Assembly (NCBI RefSeq): GCF_000308435.1
Contig: NZ_BAFR01000113.1
Span: forward strand, 1-64,000
Origin: Nocardia araoensis NBRC 100135
GTDB taxonomy: Bacteria > Actinomycetota > Actinomycetes > Mycobacteriales > Mycobacteriaceae
Length of the DNA stretch: 64,000 nucleotides
Direction of reading: 5' to 3'
Numbering within the stretch: the first letter of the stretch is position 1; every line of letters starts with the position of its first letter. The position numbers were made by a program, and so were the translations under genes. Positions 45,081 through 54,538 of this stretch are shown here, one piece after another. The notes below the pieces were generated by a model. That model was given only the letters and a program-made list of their open reading frames with translations, made no database searches and was not told where the DNA came from.

Positions 45081-45776
45081 TCAGGGTTGCGCGGGTAAGG
45101 CCAACGGCGAGTTGACCTTGTTCACCAACCACCGGTCCCCGACCTTCTCCAAGCGCATCACCATCGACAACTGACCCGGCGCGGGCTTGCCCTTGGTGCC
45201 GAGACTGGTGATGGTCTGGCCGATGACCACGATCGCTTCGGCGGAGTGCTCGTCACCGGCGCGAATCGCGCACTGCACGTCGCGGGTGGCCGAAGTGACC
45301 TGGCCTTCGCCGAGCACCGAACGCAGTTCCGTGCTGGTGGACTCGAATTGCTTCTTCCAGTCGCCGGTGGCGCCGTCGCTGACGGCGGCGAAGTAGGCAT
45401 CGAGATTCTTCGAGTCGTAGTTCGCCAGGATGGGCGCATAGCGGCAGGCCGCCGCGCGCGCGTCCTCCTGCGCCGCCAGCAGATTCTCGCTGTGGTTGTT
45501 CTGGACGTACCAGTAACCGGCCATGGCCACCGACACGCCGACGAGGATCACCGCCGCCGAACGCAGGACGATCGGACCGGGACGCCGGATCGGCAGTCGG
45601 CGCAGGCGGCGCAGGCGATCACCGGCTGTGCCGGATGCGGCGGGATTCACGTTGGCGTCCGCGTCCGGCGTCGTCGTGTCGCCGGAGTCGGTTCTCGCCG
45701 ACTCGACGACCTTCTCATCCGCTTGCGCCGCAGGCGATTCGGTTTCACCGGCCGGATCGACGTCGTCATTCTTCAT
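45081..45776 (-). CDS. Mce-associated membrane protein (Mam)
   Basis: 231 residues. A long acidic, disordered N-terminus (1-65) leads to a basic stretch and one membrane helix (IVLRSAAVILVGVSVAMAGYW, about 70-90), then an extracytoplasmic domain with the pattern of Mce-associated proteins (NLLAAQEDARAAACRYAPIL, then VTSATRDVQCAIRAGDEHSA and RWLVNKVNSP, an SnoaL/NTF2-like fold). Mam proteins stabilise Mce transporters. It follows mceF by nine bases. Confidence 0.88.
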   Translation of the reverse strand: MKNDDVDPAGETESPAAQADEKVVESARTDSGDTTTPDADANVNPAASGTAGDRLRRLRRLPIRRPGPIVLRSAAVILVGVSVAMAGYWYVQNNHSENLLAAQEDARAAACRYAPILANYDSKNLDAYFAAVSDGATGDWKKQFESTSTELRSVLGEGQVTSATRDVQCAIRAGDEHSAEAIVVIGQTITSLGTKGKPAPGQLSMVMRLEKVGDRWLVNKVNSPLALPAQP

Positions 45777-45785
45777 CGGAATCTC

Positions 45786-46964
45786 CTAGTTGCCGGGGAC
45801 CGGGCGGGACAGTTCGTCGCCATGGACGCCCGGCGGCCGGTTGGCCCCGTTGTCCGGGATGGCGGGACGTGGCGCGTTCGCCGAACCACGCACCTGCAGG
45901 GCGGGGTCGTCGGTGACGCAGTAGTTGTAGAGCCGGACCCGGTTGTCGGTCATCTTGTCGGTGGGCACCACGGGGATGGTGTCGTATTCACAGGTGGGGC
46001 GCGGCCAGATGTCGACCAGCGTGTAGAAGGCGTTGTCGTGGGCGGGGATGCCCAGCGCCTGCGAACCGACCCGCAGCGCGGGGAACAGCGCCTCGATCGC
46101 AGGGGTGCGCAGCTTTGCCGCCTTGGTGATCGCGACGAAGTTCGTCACCAGGTTCGTGATGGGGTCCTGGGTGCGGGATATGAAGCCGCCGAGAGTGCCG
46201 AGCTGCGCGGGCCCTTCGTCCAGGAGGTGACGTACTTCCAGATCCGCCGCGGTCAGCTGCTCGAACAGCACGCCGCCCGTGCGCGTGAGCGTCGCGAGGT
46301 CCGGCTGCGCATGCGAGGTCGTCTCCGCGATCACTTCCAGGTTCTCGATCAGCTGTCGTGTCTGCGGCAGCAGATCGGTCAACCCGGCCATGGCGCGGCT
46401 GATGCCCGACACCATGTTGCGCAATTGGTCGGGGCCACCGGCCAGCGCCTTGTCGAGCTCGTCGACGATGACGTTCAACCGGTCCGGGTTCAATCCCCCG
46501 ATGAAGCCGCTGAGATTGGTCAGCACCGACTGCACGGTCACCGGGACGGTCGTCTGGGAGCGTTCCACCAACGCCCCGTCGGTGAGGTACGGGCCGGTGT
46601 CGGAATCCGGGCGGAAGTCCAGGTACTGCTCGCCCGCCGCCGACAACCGGCCGACGGCGACCGTGCCGCCCACCGGGATCTTCGCCGCGGAGTCGATCTG
46701 GGCCACCGCCGCGACGCCGCTGCCCGCGACTTTCACCTCGCGGACCCGGCCGACCCTGGTGCCGCGGAAGGTGACGTCGTTGCCCGCCGACAAGCCGCCG
46801 GACGACCGCAACTCCACGGTCACCGTGTAGTCGTCGCGCAGCGGATCGAACCGCAGGACCTCGGCGCCGAGATAGGCCGCGCCGAGGACCAGCACCACGA
46901 TCAATCCGAAGTTCGCGACCGCGACGCGGCGGCGTACCAGCCATCGCCACAAGGGGGGATTCAT
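45786..46964 (-). CDS. mceF: MceF, Mce transporter subunit
   Basis: 392 residues. An N-terminal membrane helix (FGLIVVLVLGAAYLGAEVL), then an MCE/MlaD beta-barrel domain (about 45-125: YTVTVELRSSGGLSAGNDVT, GTRVGRVREVKVAG) and a long helical region with AL..L repeats that forms the lipid-conducting needle of a hexamer. Sixth and last mce gene. Its ATG overlaps the mceE stop (ATGA). The C-terminus is Pro/Asn-rich. Confidence 0.9.
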   Translation of the reverse strand: MNPPLWRWLVRRRVAVANFGLIVVLVLGAAYLGAEVLRFDPLRDDYTVTVELRSSGGLSAGNDVTFRGTRVGRVREVKVAGSGVAAVAQIDSAAKIPVGGTVAVGRLSAAGEQYLDFRPDSDTGPYLTDGALVERSQTTVPVTVQSVLTNLSGFIGGLNPDRLNVIVDELDKALAGGPDQLRNMVSGISRAMAGLTDLLPQTRQLIENLEVIAETTSHAQPDLATLTRTGGVLFEQLTAADLEVRHLLDEGPAQLGTLGGFISRTQDPITNLVTNFVAITKAAKLRTPAIEALFPALRVGSQALGIPAHDNAFYTLVDIWPRPTCEYDTIPVVPTDKMTDNRVRLYNYCVTDDPALQVRGSANAPRPAIPDNGANRPPGVHGDELSRPVPGN

Positions 46965-48085
46965 CGGCCTCCTCCTTGCTGCTGAGCTTGCTGTGGCGGA
47001 CTGGTGACCCGGCCGATCACCTTCTCGATCACCTGCGCCAAACTGCCGATGAACGCGGGCACGTCGCCGATCTCGGGCAGCCTGCTGCCGCTGGGATCGG
47101 TCAGTGCCCCGACACTGAGATAGGACACCGTCGCCGCGACGGCCAGGGCGGGACCGTCCAGGCTCGCCATCAGCGAGGGGTACAGGGTGTGCAGGCCGTT
47201 CAACGTTCCGCCCAAGTCGTCGCCCATCTGGGTGAAGCCGGCCATCAACCGCTGGATGCTGTCGAACAGGCTCACCGCCTGCGGGCCGGTCGTCTCGGTG
47301 AAATCGCCGAGCGCGGTCATCGTGGTGGAGACTTTGTCGAGCAGATCCACGATGGACTGGTTGTTCTCGGTGAGCAGAGCCAGCAGACCCGGGAAGGTAT
47401 CCGCGGCGTCGCCCAGTTCGGCTTTCCGCCTCGCCAATTCCCCGGTGAGCACGTTGAGGCCGGTCAGGACGCTGTCGATGTCGCCGGTGCGCTGATTCAA
47501 CGCGGCGATGACATTGGTCAGTTCGCTGAGCAGGTGCGCCAGTTGCGGTGCGCGGCCTGCGAACATCGAATCCATCTCGGAGGTGATCTTCGCGGCCTGG
47601 TTGATGCCGCCGCCGTTGATCAGCATCGCGACCGACATCATCAGCTGCTCGACGGACGCGGCTGCCGAGGTGTGCTCGGTGCCGATGACGTCGCCTGCGC
47701 GCAGATCATCGCCGCCCGCTGTCGTCGGGGGCAAGGTCATCGCCACGAAGATGTCACCGAGCGGCGTCGCCTGACGCAGCTCCGCGGTGGTACCTCGTGG
47801 CAGCTGGATGTCTTCCCTGATCAGCATTTCCACCTCCGCGATGAAGTTGGTCGTGCTGATCGCGGTGACGACGCCGATATCGGTTCCGCCGATCTTCACG
47901 TGGGCGTGGTCGGGCAGATTGAGCGCGTCGCGGAAGGCAGCGCGAATGGTGTAACCGGGGGCGCCGATGCCGGGTTTGGGCATCGGCAGGTTCGCCACCG
48001 TCACGCCGCAGCCGGTCGCGGTGCCCATCACCGCGACCAGCGCGGCCGCCACCGCGGTGCGTCGAAGCGGGTTCGTGCCGATCAT
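46961..48085 (-). CDS. mceE: MceE, lipoprotein subunit of the Mce transporter
   Basis: 374 residues. A signal sequence ends in the lipobox ATGC (VAVMGTATGCGVTV), so the mature protein should be lipidated at C26, as for LprK-type MceE. The MCE domain follows (YTIRAAFRDALNLPDHAHVK, then GDIFVAMTLPP) and a helical needle part. Its start overlaps the mceD stop and its stop overlaps mceF, both as ATGA. Confidence 0.9.
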   Translation of the reverse strand: MIGTNPLRRTAVAAALVAVMGTATGCGVTVANLPMPKPGIGAPGYTIRAAFRDALNLPDHAHVKIGGTDIGVVTAISTTNFIAEVEMLIREDIQLPRGTTAELRQATPLGDIFVAMTLPPTTAGGDDLRAGDVIGTEHTSAAASVEQLMMSVAMLINGGGINQAAKITSEMDSMFAGRAPQLAHLLSELTNVIAALNQRTGDIDSVLTGLNVLTGELARRKAELGDAADTFPGLLALLTENNQSIVDLLDKVSTTMTALGDFTETTGPQAVSLFDSIQRLMAGFTQMGDDLGGTLNGLHTLYPSLMASLDGPALAVAATVSYLSVGALTDPSGSRLPEIGDVPAFIGSLAQVIEKVIGRVTSPPQQAQQQGGGR

Positions 48086-49182
48086 TTCGAAATCCCCAGT
48101 AGTGCGGCGGTGAGGCCGAAGTCGGGTCCGAAGTCCTGGACCTTCCCGGTGCGGCAGCCATCCAGGCGCATCTGGATGCGCTCGCAGAACTGCGACACCA
48201 CCTCGTTGTCGAGTAGGACCTTGTCGGTCAGCGCGTGCAGGCGCAGCGCTTGATGTTCCCGGCTGACGGCGTTGGACAAGTTCTCGAACAGCAACGGCCC
48301 GACGTCGACGATCTCGGTGAGGCCGCGGGCGTTGGCCCGCATCTGCTCGGTGATGGTGGTGAATCGCTCCAGCGCACCCGCGAGCTGATCGGAGTTCTCG
48401 CCGACCAGCGTGGCGGTGTTGGTGACGAAACGGTCCAACTGCTGTAGCACCGCCTGCAGGCCGGGCGCCTGATCACCCAGCAACTGCACCAATTCGGTGA
48501 GGCGGCCACTGAAATCACGCACCGTCTGGTCGTTCTGGGCGATGATCTGAGTGATCTCGTTGAGTTTGATGATCGTGTTCGAGATCTGGTCTTTGTTGGC
48601 GAAGGTCACCTCGAACGCCGAGGACAGCGCGTCCAAGGTCGCGCGCAGTTTGTCGCCGTTGCTGTCCAGGAGCGGGAACAGGACGCGGCTGGCCATCGGC
48701 CCGTTCTGGTCGTCGCCTTTGAGCGCGGCCCCGAGTTGGTCGAAGTTCTGCAGAATGCGGTCGAGTTCGACCGGTGTCCGCGTCCTGGCCAGCGGGATGT
48801 GCGTCCCGTCGGTCAGCACCGGCCCGTCCCCGCTGTACGCGGGGGCGAGTTCGACATGGCGATTGGTGATCAGCTGTGGCGACACCAAGGCGGCGATGGC
48901 ATCGGCCGGGACCTTGGTTCCCTCTTCCAGGCTCATGGTGACCTGGACGTAGCTGCCCTTGGCCTCCACGGTGTCGACTCGGCCGACCGGAACGCCCAGC
49001 ACCGCGACCTCGTTGCCCGCGTACAGCCCGGCGACGTTCTCGAAATCCGCGCTGATGCGGATGTGCTCGCCGAGGTACTGCCTCGGCAGCGAGGTCAGGC
49101 TGTCGGGTACGAGCGCGCAACTCGCGGTGACCAGCGCGGCCGTGATCAGCACGCCGAACTGCGCGAATCGTCGTGTTCTCAT
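48082..49182 (-). CDS. mceD: MceD, Mce transporter subunit with a lipobox-like N-terminus
   Basis: 366 residues from ATG 49182, which shares one base with the mceC stop; an upstream in-frame start at 49239 would overlap mceC more. The N-terminus FGVLITAALVTASCALVPDS has a lipobox-like TASC, so this subunit may also be lipidated, whereas a single lipoprotein per Mce operon is usual. The MCE domain (IRISADFENVAGLYAGNEVA, VPVGRVDTVEAKGSYVQVTM) and helical part are complete. Letter assigned by gene order. Confidence 0.88.
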   Translation of the reverse strand: MRTRRFAQFGVLITAALVTASCALVPDSLTSLPRQYLGEHIRISADFENVAGLYAGNEVAVLGVPVGRVDTVEAKGSYVQVTMSLEEGTKVPADAIAALVSPQLITNRHVELAPAYSGDGPVLTDGTHIPLARTRTPVELDRILQNFDQLGAALKGDDQNGPMASRVLFPLLDSNGDKLRATLDALSSAFEVTFANKDQISNTIIKLNEITQIIAQNDQTVRDFSGRLTELVQLLGDQAPGLQAVLQQLDRFVTNTATLVGENSDQLAGALERFTTITEQMRANARGLTEIVDVGPLLFENLSNAVSREHQALRLHALTDKVLLDNEVVSQFCERIQMRLDGCRTGKVQDFGPDFGLTAALLGISK

Positions 49183-50195
49183 CAATTGCACCCCTGTACG
49201 GCTCGAGCGAAGCACAGCCAGTTGTCCGGGAAGAACCACGGCGCCCAGACGTCGCCGTACGGCCCGTTGCCGACGGCGTTGTTGAACTGCCGCAAGGCGA
49301 TGGGCATGTTCTCGTAGAGCCGGTCCAGATTGTCGCGGTTCTTCACCAACCCCTCCGACATGGTGTTCAGGTCGTGGATCAGCGGCGCGAGCCGGCCGTC
49401 GTTCTCCAGCCCCATCTCTTGGAGCAACCTCGACAGGGCCGCGACGTTGTCGAGCAACTGCTTCAGCAACTCCTGCCGCTTCTGGACGGCGTTGCCGATC
49501 GCCTCGCCGCGGGTCAGCAACAACAGCACGCTGTTCTGGTTGTCCGAGACCAGCTGGGACACCTGGTCCATGCTCTTCAGCAGCGAGTCCACTTCGTCGC
49601 GGCGATCGGTCACGACCTTGGCGAGCGCGCCGATGCTGTCGAGCGCCTGGACCGCCAGCTGCGGGGAATCCCCCATCTGCTGGTCGACCAGGTCGAGCGC
49701 CTGGCGTAGCTTCTGCGGATCGAGGCGTTCGATGCGTTCGAAGGAGTTCTTGTACTTCGGGTCCTGGATAACCTTGCTCAGGTTGTACGGCACCGACGTG
49801 TTCTCGATGCGGATGCGATTGCCCGGCAGTCCCTTTCCGTCACCGGGCACCAGATCCACATGCAGGCGGCCGAGAATCGTCGACATCTTGATGGCCGCAC
49901 GCGCGTCGGGGCCGAGACGGAGATCGCGACGCACTTTGAGATCGACCACGACCTTGGTGCCTTCGAGACGTACCGCGCGCACCGCACCCACTTCGATTCC
50001 CGACACGTCCACCGTCGCACCGGGGCGCAAACCCGCGGCCTGGGCGAATTCGGCGTGCATCATTTTGTCGCCCAACCGGGCCTGGGTCAGGACACTGGAG
50101 CCGATCAACAGAGCGGCCACCGTCGCGGCGGCGATCAGACCGAGTCGCAGATACCGGTTCCGCAGGAAGCCCGGCCACGGAATGCGCTTGCTCAT
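49182..50195 (-). CDS. mceC: MceC, Mce transporter subunit
   Basis: 337 residues from ATG 50195, with GGAGGT seven bases upstream; the ATG overlaps the mceB stop. One membrane helix (LRLGLIAAATVAALLIGSSV), MCE domain (about 40-125: AEFAQAAGLRPGATVDVSGI, EVGAVRAVRLEGTKVVVDL) and a helical region. It lacks the long C-terminal tail found in some MceC proteins. Confidence 0.9.
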   Translation of the reverse strand: MSKRIPWPGFLRNRYLRLGLIAAATVAALLIGSSVLTQARLGDKMMHAEFAQAAGLRPGATVDVSGIEVGAVRAVRLEGTKVVVDLKVRRDLRLGPDARAAIKMSTILGRLHVDLVPGDGKGLPGNRIRIENTSVPYNLSKVIQDPKYKNSFERIERLDPQKLRQALDLVDQQMGDSPQLAVQALDSIGALAKVVTDRRDEVDSLLKSMDQVSQLVSDNQNSVLLLLTRGEAIGNAVQKRQELLKQLLDNVAALSRLLQEMGLENDGRLAPLIHDLNTMSEGLVKNRDNLDRLYENMPIALRQFNNAVGNGPYGDVWAPWFFPDNWLCFARAVQGCN

Positions 50196-51214
50196 CGGCA
50201 CACCTCCGAATGCGAGTTGCCGCCCACCTGGGAGAACAGTCCCGGAGGCAACAGCACGCCCCACAACGACACGTCGAGGCTGCACAAATACGCGTTGCCG
50301 TAGGCGCCGTTGCTGGTGAAGCGCGCGACGCCGTTGAGGACGGCGGGCAGTTCGACCGCAGCCCGGTCCAAGGAAGCGCCGTTGAGCAGCAGCAATGCCA
50401 CACCTGTGGTGGCATCGTTCTGCGCCTTCGACAAACCTGGCTTGACCTGCATGATCAGCTGGGTCAGCGAGTCGGTCGTGTGCGCGACGCGGTCCACCGA
50501 CTGCTTCAGACTCTCGCCTTGCGAGTAGAGCGCCTCGACCAGCGCCCTGGCCTGGGTGAGCAGCGTCTCCAGCTCGCCGCTACGATTGGCCAGGCCGCCG
50601 ATCACGGAGCTCAGGTTGCTCAGGACCTCCCCCAGGATCTCGTCCCGCTGCCCGAAAGTGCCCGCCAGATCCGCGGCTTGGGTGATCAGGCTGCTGAGCG
50701 ACACCTGGTTTCCTTGCAGGGCCTGGATCAACGTCTCGGACAGGGAATTGACCTGATCGGGTTGCAGCACGCTGAACAACGGCTCGAAGCCGGACAACAA
50801 CGCGGACACGTCGAACGACGGCTCGGTTCGCTCCAGCGGAATCCGCGCGCCCGCCGCGACGACGGTGCCCGCTTCCTTGCCCGGCGCCAGGGCGATATAG
50901 CGCTGTCCGATCAGGTTCTGATAGCGCACCAGCGCCTTCGTCGTGGTGGTGAGATGCTGGCGCGCATCGATCCGGAACTCGACCTCGGCACGGTAGCCGT
51001 CGGTGAAATCGATCTTGTCCACCCGCCCGACCCGCACGCCGGCCATGCGCACGTCGTCACCGACGCGCAGCCCCAGCACATCGGAGAACACCGCCGAATA
51101 GCGCTGGGTGTCCCCGGCGACCGACCGCTGCAACGTGGACCAGATGGTGACCGTGAGTGCGATCGCCAGCACCGCGAACACGCTGAATCCCGCCAGCGCT
51201 TTTCCTGATTTCAT
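50192..51214 (-). CDS. mceB: MceB, Mce transporter subunit
   Basis: 340 residues from ATG 51214 (ATGA overlap with mceA). Membrane helix (ALAGFSVFAVLAIALTVTIW), MCE domain (SAVFSDVLGLRVGDDVRMAG, VRVGRVDKIDFTDGYRAEVE), GQRYIALAPG, then the helical part and a Cys-containing end (NAYLCSLDVSLWG; last residues SEVCR) that is usual in MceB. Confidence 0.92.
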   Translation of the reverse strand: MKSGKALAGFSVFAVLAIALTVTIWSTLQRSVAGDTQRYSAVFSDVLGLRVGDDVRMAGVRVGRVDKIDFTDGYRAEVEFRIDARQHLTTTTKALVRYQNLIGQRYIALAPGKEAGTVVAAGARIPLERTEPSFDVSALLSGFEPLFSVLQPDQVNSLSETLIQALQGNQVSLSSLITQAADLAGTFGQRDEILGEVLSNLSSVIGGLANRSGELETLLTQARALVEALYSQGESLKQSVDRVAHTTDSLTQLIMQVKPGLSKAQNDATTGVALLLLNGASLDRAAVELPAVLNGVARFTSNGAYGNAYLCSLDVSLWGVLLPPGLFSQVGGNSHSEVCR

Positions 51215-52665
51215 CGGCGCGGCCCTCCTTGGTCGGCCTCGGTCACGGTGACCGATCCGCCCGCCAGCACCGGACTCAGCAGCAGGTACTGGGCCATGGT
51301 GGGCCGTGCTCCGACGATCGCCGCCACGGCGTCGGATCCGCGCAGCGCGATCGGCTGCGCCGGGACGCCTGGAGTCTGCGGGTCCGGCTCGGTGGGCGGC
51401 ACCGTGTTCGGCGCCGGCGAAAGACCCGGGATGGACGGCAGACCCGGGATGAACGGGAGACCGGGTATCGCGGGCAGGCCGGGCAGCACCAGACCCATGG
51501 CGCCCAGCGGTGCGGGCGCGACCGGTGCGGGTGCGGGCCCTGCCGCGTCGAGCCACTTCGGCATCAGCTGCGGCGGGTAGTTCTGCTCCGGCGCCACCTC
51601 GGGCACCGTGACTCCTCCGCAGCGGGGACCGTACTGGTCGCCGTAATGCGGGCAGTCCTTCGCCGTGTACTGCTGGAAGGGCGTGAACGAGACATCCATC
51701 TTCCACACCATCTGTTCGGCCGGGCCGAAGTGGAACGTGGTCGCCAGCCGTTGCAGCGCCACGTTCAGATTCGCGGCGGTGTACGGGATGGCCTCGGGAT
51801 CCCTGGCCAAGCCGCCGAACAGATCGTCCAGGCCGGAAACCAGGAACTTGCCCGCGTCGGGGTTGCGGGCGAACAGCGCGTTGACCGAGTCGACCGTCGC
51901 GTTACCGGTGGCCAGCAGGTCGATGAGCTCGGACCGTCGTTCGGCCAGCGTGCGCGCGGTGGTCACCGACTCCGACAGCACCCCGACCAGCTCGGGAGCG
52001 GACTGGCTCAACGCGATGGATGCCCGCCCGAGATCGCCGAGCAGCGCGTCGATCCCGGGCGTCGCCCGGATCTCGGTCAGCCAGTTGTCCAAACGCTCCA
52101 CGGTCGATCCGGGCGCGCGCGCCGCGGGATCCAGCGCCGCCGCGAGAGTGGCCAGTACCCGGCCCAATTTCTCGGGCTGAATATTTTCCAGCACGTTGCG
52201 CAGCACGTTCAACGTCGTCTGCAACGCCACCGTCTCGCTGCTGGTGTCCTCCGGAATGGTCGCACCGGCGCGCAACGTCTTCGGTTCCGGGCCGTTGTCG
52301 ACGAATTCGATCGCGGTGACGCCGAACAGGTTGTTCGGGATGACCCGGGCGGTCACGTTCACCGGAATCGTCTCGGCCACACCGGGTTTCAAATCCACGC
52401 GCGCCTGCTGCCTGGCGCCTCTCGCCACCACGTCCACCGCGGCCACCCGGCCGACGACCATGCCGCGGAACTTGACGTCCGCCCGGCCGGGCAAGCCGTC
52501 TCCCGTGCTGGTGAGCACCACGGTCACCGGGACTTTGTCCTCGAAGTAGCCGGTGTAGCGCAGCGCGAGCAGATACAACAGGACCGCGACCGTCGTCAGC
52601 ACCGCCAACCCGGCCAGGGTCAACTGCCTTGCGGTCGGTCCGCGACCACTCGGGTCAAGAATCAT
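51211..52665 (-). CDS. mceA: MceA, Mce transporter subunit with proline-rich tail
   Basis: 484 residues from ATG 52665. Membrane helix (LTLAGLAVLTTVAVLLYLLAL), MCE domain (VPVTVVLTSTGDGLPGRADV, VKFRGMVVGRVAAVDVVARG), helical needle, and a 130-residue Pro/Gly/Leu-rich tail with repeats of PGLP.IPGLP that probably extends into the cell envelope. Mce complexes import lipids such as sterols or fatty acids with YrbE permeases and the MceG ATPase; the ATPase gene is not in this window, as is usual. Confidence 0.92.
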   Translation of the reverse strand: MILDPSGRGPTARQLTLAGLAVLTTVAVLLYLLALRYTGYFEDKVPVTVVLTSTGDGLPGRADVKFRGMVVGRVAAVDVVARGARQQARVDLKPGVAETIPVNVTARVIPNNLFGVTAIEFVDNGPEPKTLRAGATIPEDTSSETVALQTTLNVLRNVLENIQPEKLGRVLATLAAALDPAARAPGSTVERLDNWLTEIRATPGIDALLGDLGRASIALSQSAPELVGVLSESVTTARTLAERRSELIDLLATGNATVDSVNALFARNPDAGKFLVSGLDDLFGGLARDPEAIPYTAANLNVALQRLATTFHFGPAEQMVWKMDVSFTPFQQYTAKDCPHYGDQYGPRCGGVTVPEVAPEQNYPPQLMPKWLDAAGPAPAPVAPAPLGAMGLVLPGLPAIPGLPFIPGLPSIPGLSPAPNTVPPTEPDPQTPGVPAQPIALRGSDAVAAIVGARPTMAQYLLLSPVLAGGSVTVTEADQGGPRR

Positions 52666-52673
52666 CGTCGGCC

Positions 52674-53537
52674 TTACCCCGAAATCCGGAACCCGGGATC
52701 GATGCCCCAGATCGTCAACGTGAGAAAGAGATTCGCGAACACCATCACGACGATCACCATCTTGATGGCACGCCCGGCCGCTACCCCGACGCCTTCCGGG
52801 CCACCGGTGGCGACGTAGCCGTAATAGCACTGGATGAACGTCGACAGCATCACGAACACCACTACTTTGAGCAGGGAGAAGAAGACGTCCGGGCCGATCA
52901 GGAACTGGAAGAAGTAGTGATCGTAGGTGCCGGCGGCCGTCCCGCCCAGGAACAGCACCGTGATCTTGGTAGCCAGATAGGCGGTGGCCAGACCGATGCT
53001 GTAGAGCGGAATGATGGTCAGCGTCGAGGCGATCATGCGGGTGCTGATCAGATACGGCAGCGGGCGGATCGCGATGGACTCCAGCGCATCGATCTCCTCG
53101 GAGATCCGCATCGAGCCCAGCTGAGCGGTGAACCGGCATCCCGCCTGGATGGCGAAGGCCAAGGTGGCCAGGATCGGTGCGAGTTCCCGGGTGGTGGCGA
53201 ACCCGGAGATCGCTCCGGTGAGCGGGGACATCGTCAGCAGATTCAGAGCCGTGAACGACTCCATGCCGACGATGATGCCGCCGAACGCGCACAGGATGAC
53301 GACCACACCGATCGTGCCGCCGCCCACGATGAGCGAGCCGTTGCCCCAGCCGATATCGGCCGTCAGCCGCGCCACCTCACGGCGGTAGTGCTTCAGGACG
53401 AACGGGATGGCGATCAGCGCTTGGAAGAACGTGATGGCCTGATGTCCCACACGCTGGTTGGCGTGCACGGGCGCCAGCGCGGCTTTCCCTGCGGCGTGCA
53501 ATGGCCGCAGCGCCGGGGGTGTGTAGCTGCTCGCCAT
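52674..53537 (-). CDS. yrbEB: YrbEB, Mce permease subunit (MlaE family)
   Basis: 287 residues from ATG 53537. Five or six membrane spans and the MlaE core (MRISEEIDALESIAIRPLPY) with the EExxA coupling motif that contacts the ATPase. It lies two bases after yrbEA and eight bases before mceA. Together with YrbEA it forms the inner-membrane channel on which the Mce hexamer sits. Confidence 0.93.
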   Translation of the reverse strand: MASSYTPPALRPLHAAGKAALAPVHANQRVGHQAITFFQALIAIPFVLKHYRREVARLTADIGWGNGSLIVGGGTIGVVVILCAFGGIIVGMESFTALNLLTMSPLTGAISGFATTRELAPILATLAFAIQAGCRFTAQLGSMRISEEIDALESIAIRPLPYLISTRMIASTLTIIPLYSIGLATAYLATKITVLFLGGTAAGTYDHYFFQFLIGPDVFFSLLKVVVFVMLSTFIQCYYGYVATGGPEGVGVAAGRAIKMVIVVMVFANLFLTLTIWGIDPGFRISG

Positions 53538-53539
53538 GC

Positions 53540-54415
53540 TCACACCACTTTCGCCGGGAAGAGCGTGTTGTACAGCTGGGTCAGAATGATGTTGGTGGCG
53601 AACAACATCAGCGCCGAGCTGACCACCGCCGAGTTCACCGCGTTCGCGACACCGCCGGGGCCGCCGTGGGCGTGCAAGCCGATATCGCAGGCGATGACCG
53701 CGGTCAGCACTCCGAAGATCGCGGCTTTGACCAAGGCGATGATCAGGTCGTTCGCCACCGCGAAGGACGCGAACGAGCTGATGAACGAGCCGGGCGTCCC
53801 GGACTGGGCGTAGACGTTGAACATGTACGCCGTCGCGAATCCGACGAAAACGACGAAGCCGCAGAGCAGGACGCTCACCAGTACCGCCGCCGCGAGCCGG
53901 GGCGCGACCAGGCGGCGTACCGGGTCGACGCCCATCACCATCATCGCGTCGATCTCTTCCCGGATGGTCCGCGATCCCAGATCGGCACAGATCGCCGAAC
54001 CGACCGCACCGGCGACCATCAACGCCGACACCAGCGGTGCGCCCTGGCGGATGATGCCCAGCCCCGCTACCGCGCCGATGAATGTCGTTGCGCCGACTTG
54101 ATTCACGAGTGCGCCGACCTGAATCGAGACCACGACGGCGATCGGGATGGCCACGAACACCGTCGGCGCCGCCGACACGTTGGCCATGAAAGCGCACTGT
54201 TTGATGAATTCCCGGTAGGGGAATCGTCCCCGCACGAGTGAGACGAACAGCTGGACAACCGCTTCGCGGCCCAGAGTGACCTGCCTGCCCAGCGTTTCCA
54301 GCGACCGCTGGGGATGGCGCCGCCACAACCCCGAGGCGCTGTCGATCATCTTCCCGAGCTCGCCCGGTTCCAGTGGCGGTTGCTTGTCGGCTGGCGTTCG
54401 CAGCGAGGCAGTCAC
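53540..54415 (-). CDS. yrbEA: YrbEA, Mce permease subunit (MlaE family)
   Basis: 291 residues from GTG 54415, chosen for AAAGGAA upstream; the frame is open to 54517 but would overlap an operator-like palindrome. The MlaE core SRTIREEIDAMMVMGVDPVR is intact, with membrane spans on both sides and a final IILTQLYNTLFPAKVV. First gene of the yrbE-mce-mam-tetR operon, about ten kilobases long in one direction. Confidence 0.92.
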   Translation of the reverse strand: MTASLRTPADKQPPLEPGELGKMIDSASGLWRRHPQRSLETLGRQVTLGREAVVQLFVSLVRGRFPYREFIKQCAFMANVSAAPTVFVAIPIAVVVSIQVGALVNQVGATTFIGAVAGLGIIRQGAPLVSALMVAGAVGSAICADLGSRTIREEIDAMMVMGVDPVRRLVAPRLAAAVLVSVLLCGFVVFVGFATAYMFNVYAQSGTPGSFISSFASFAVANDLIIALVKAAIFGVLTAVIACDIGLHAHGGPGGVANAVNSAVVSSALMLFATNIILTQLYNTLFPAKVV

Positions 54416-54482
54416 CGGTAGCCGTTCCTTTCCGATTTCTCGTCCACCGCGCCGGCGGCCGCCCCCTCGATGGCGCGGAGCG

Positions 54483-54505
54483 TGTGAAGTGTTGCACACC
54501 TCACA
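54483..54505. promoter_or_regulatory. 23-bp near-palindrome upstream of yrbEA
   Basis: TGTGAAGTGT on the left and ACACCTCACA on the right pair at 9 of 11 positions around a central G at 54494. It lies about 70-90 bases before the yrbEA start. TetR- or GntR-type binding is plausible; the double TetR protein at the end of the operon is one candidate. Confidence 0.55.
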
Positions 54506-54515
54506 GCGGCCAGAC

Positions 54516-54529
54516 AAGTTATAAGTTAT
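54516..54529. repeat. Exact tandem 7-bp repeat upstream of yrbEA
   Basis: AAGTTAT occurs twice without a gap (54516-54522, 54523-54529) in an AT-rich patch that probably includes the operon's -10 region; the minus strand reads ATAACTTATAACTT. Confidence 0.5.
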
Positions 54530-54538
54530 TGACTATTC

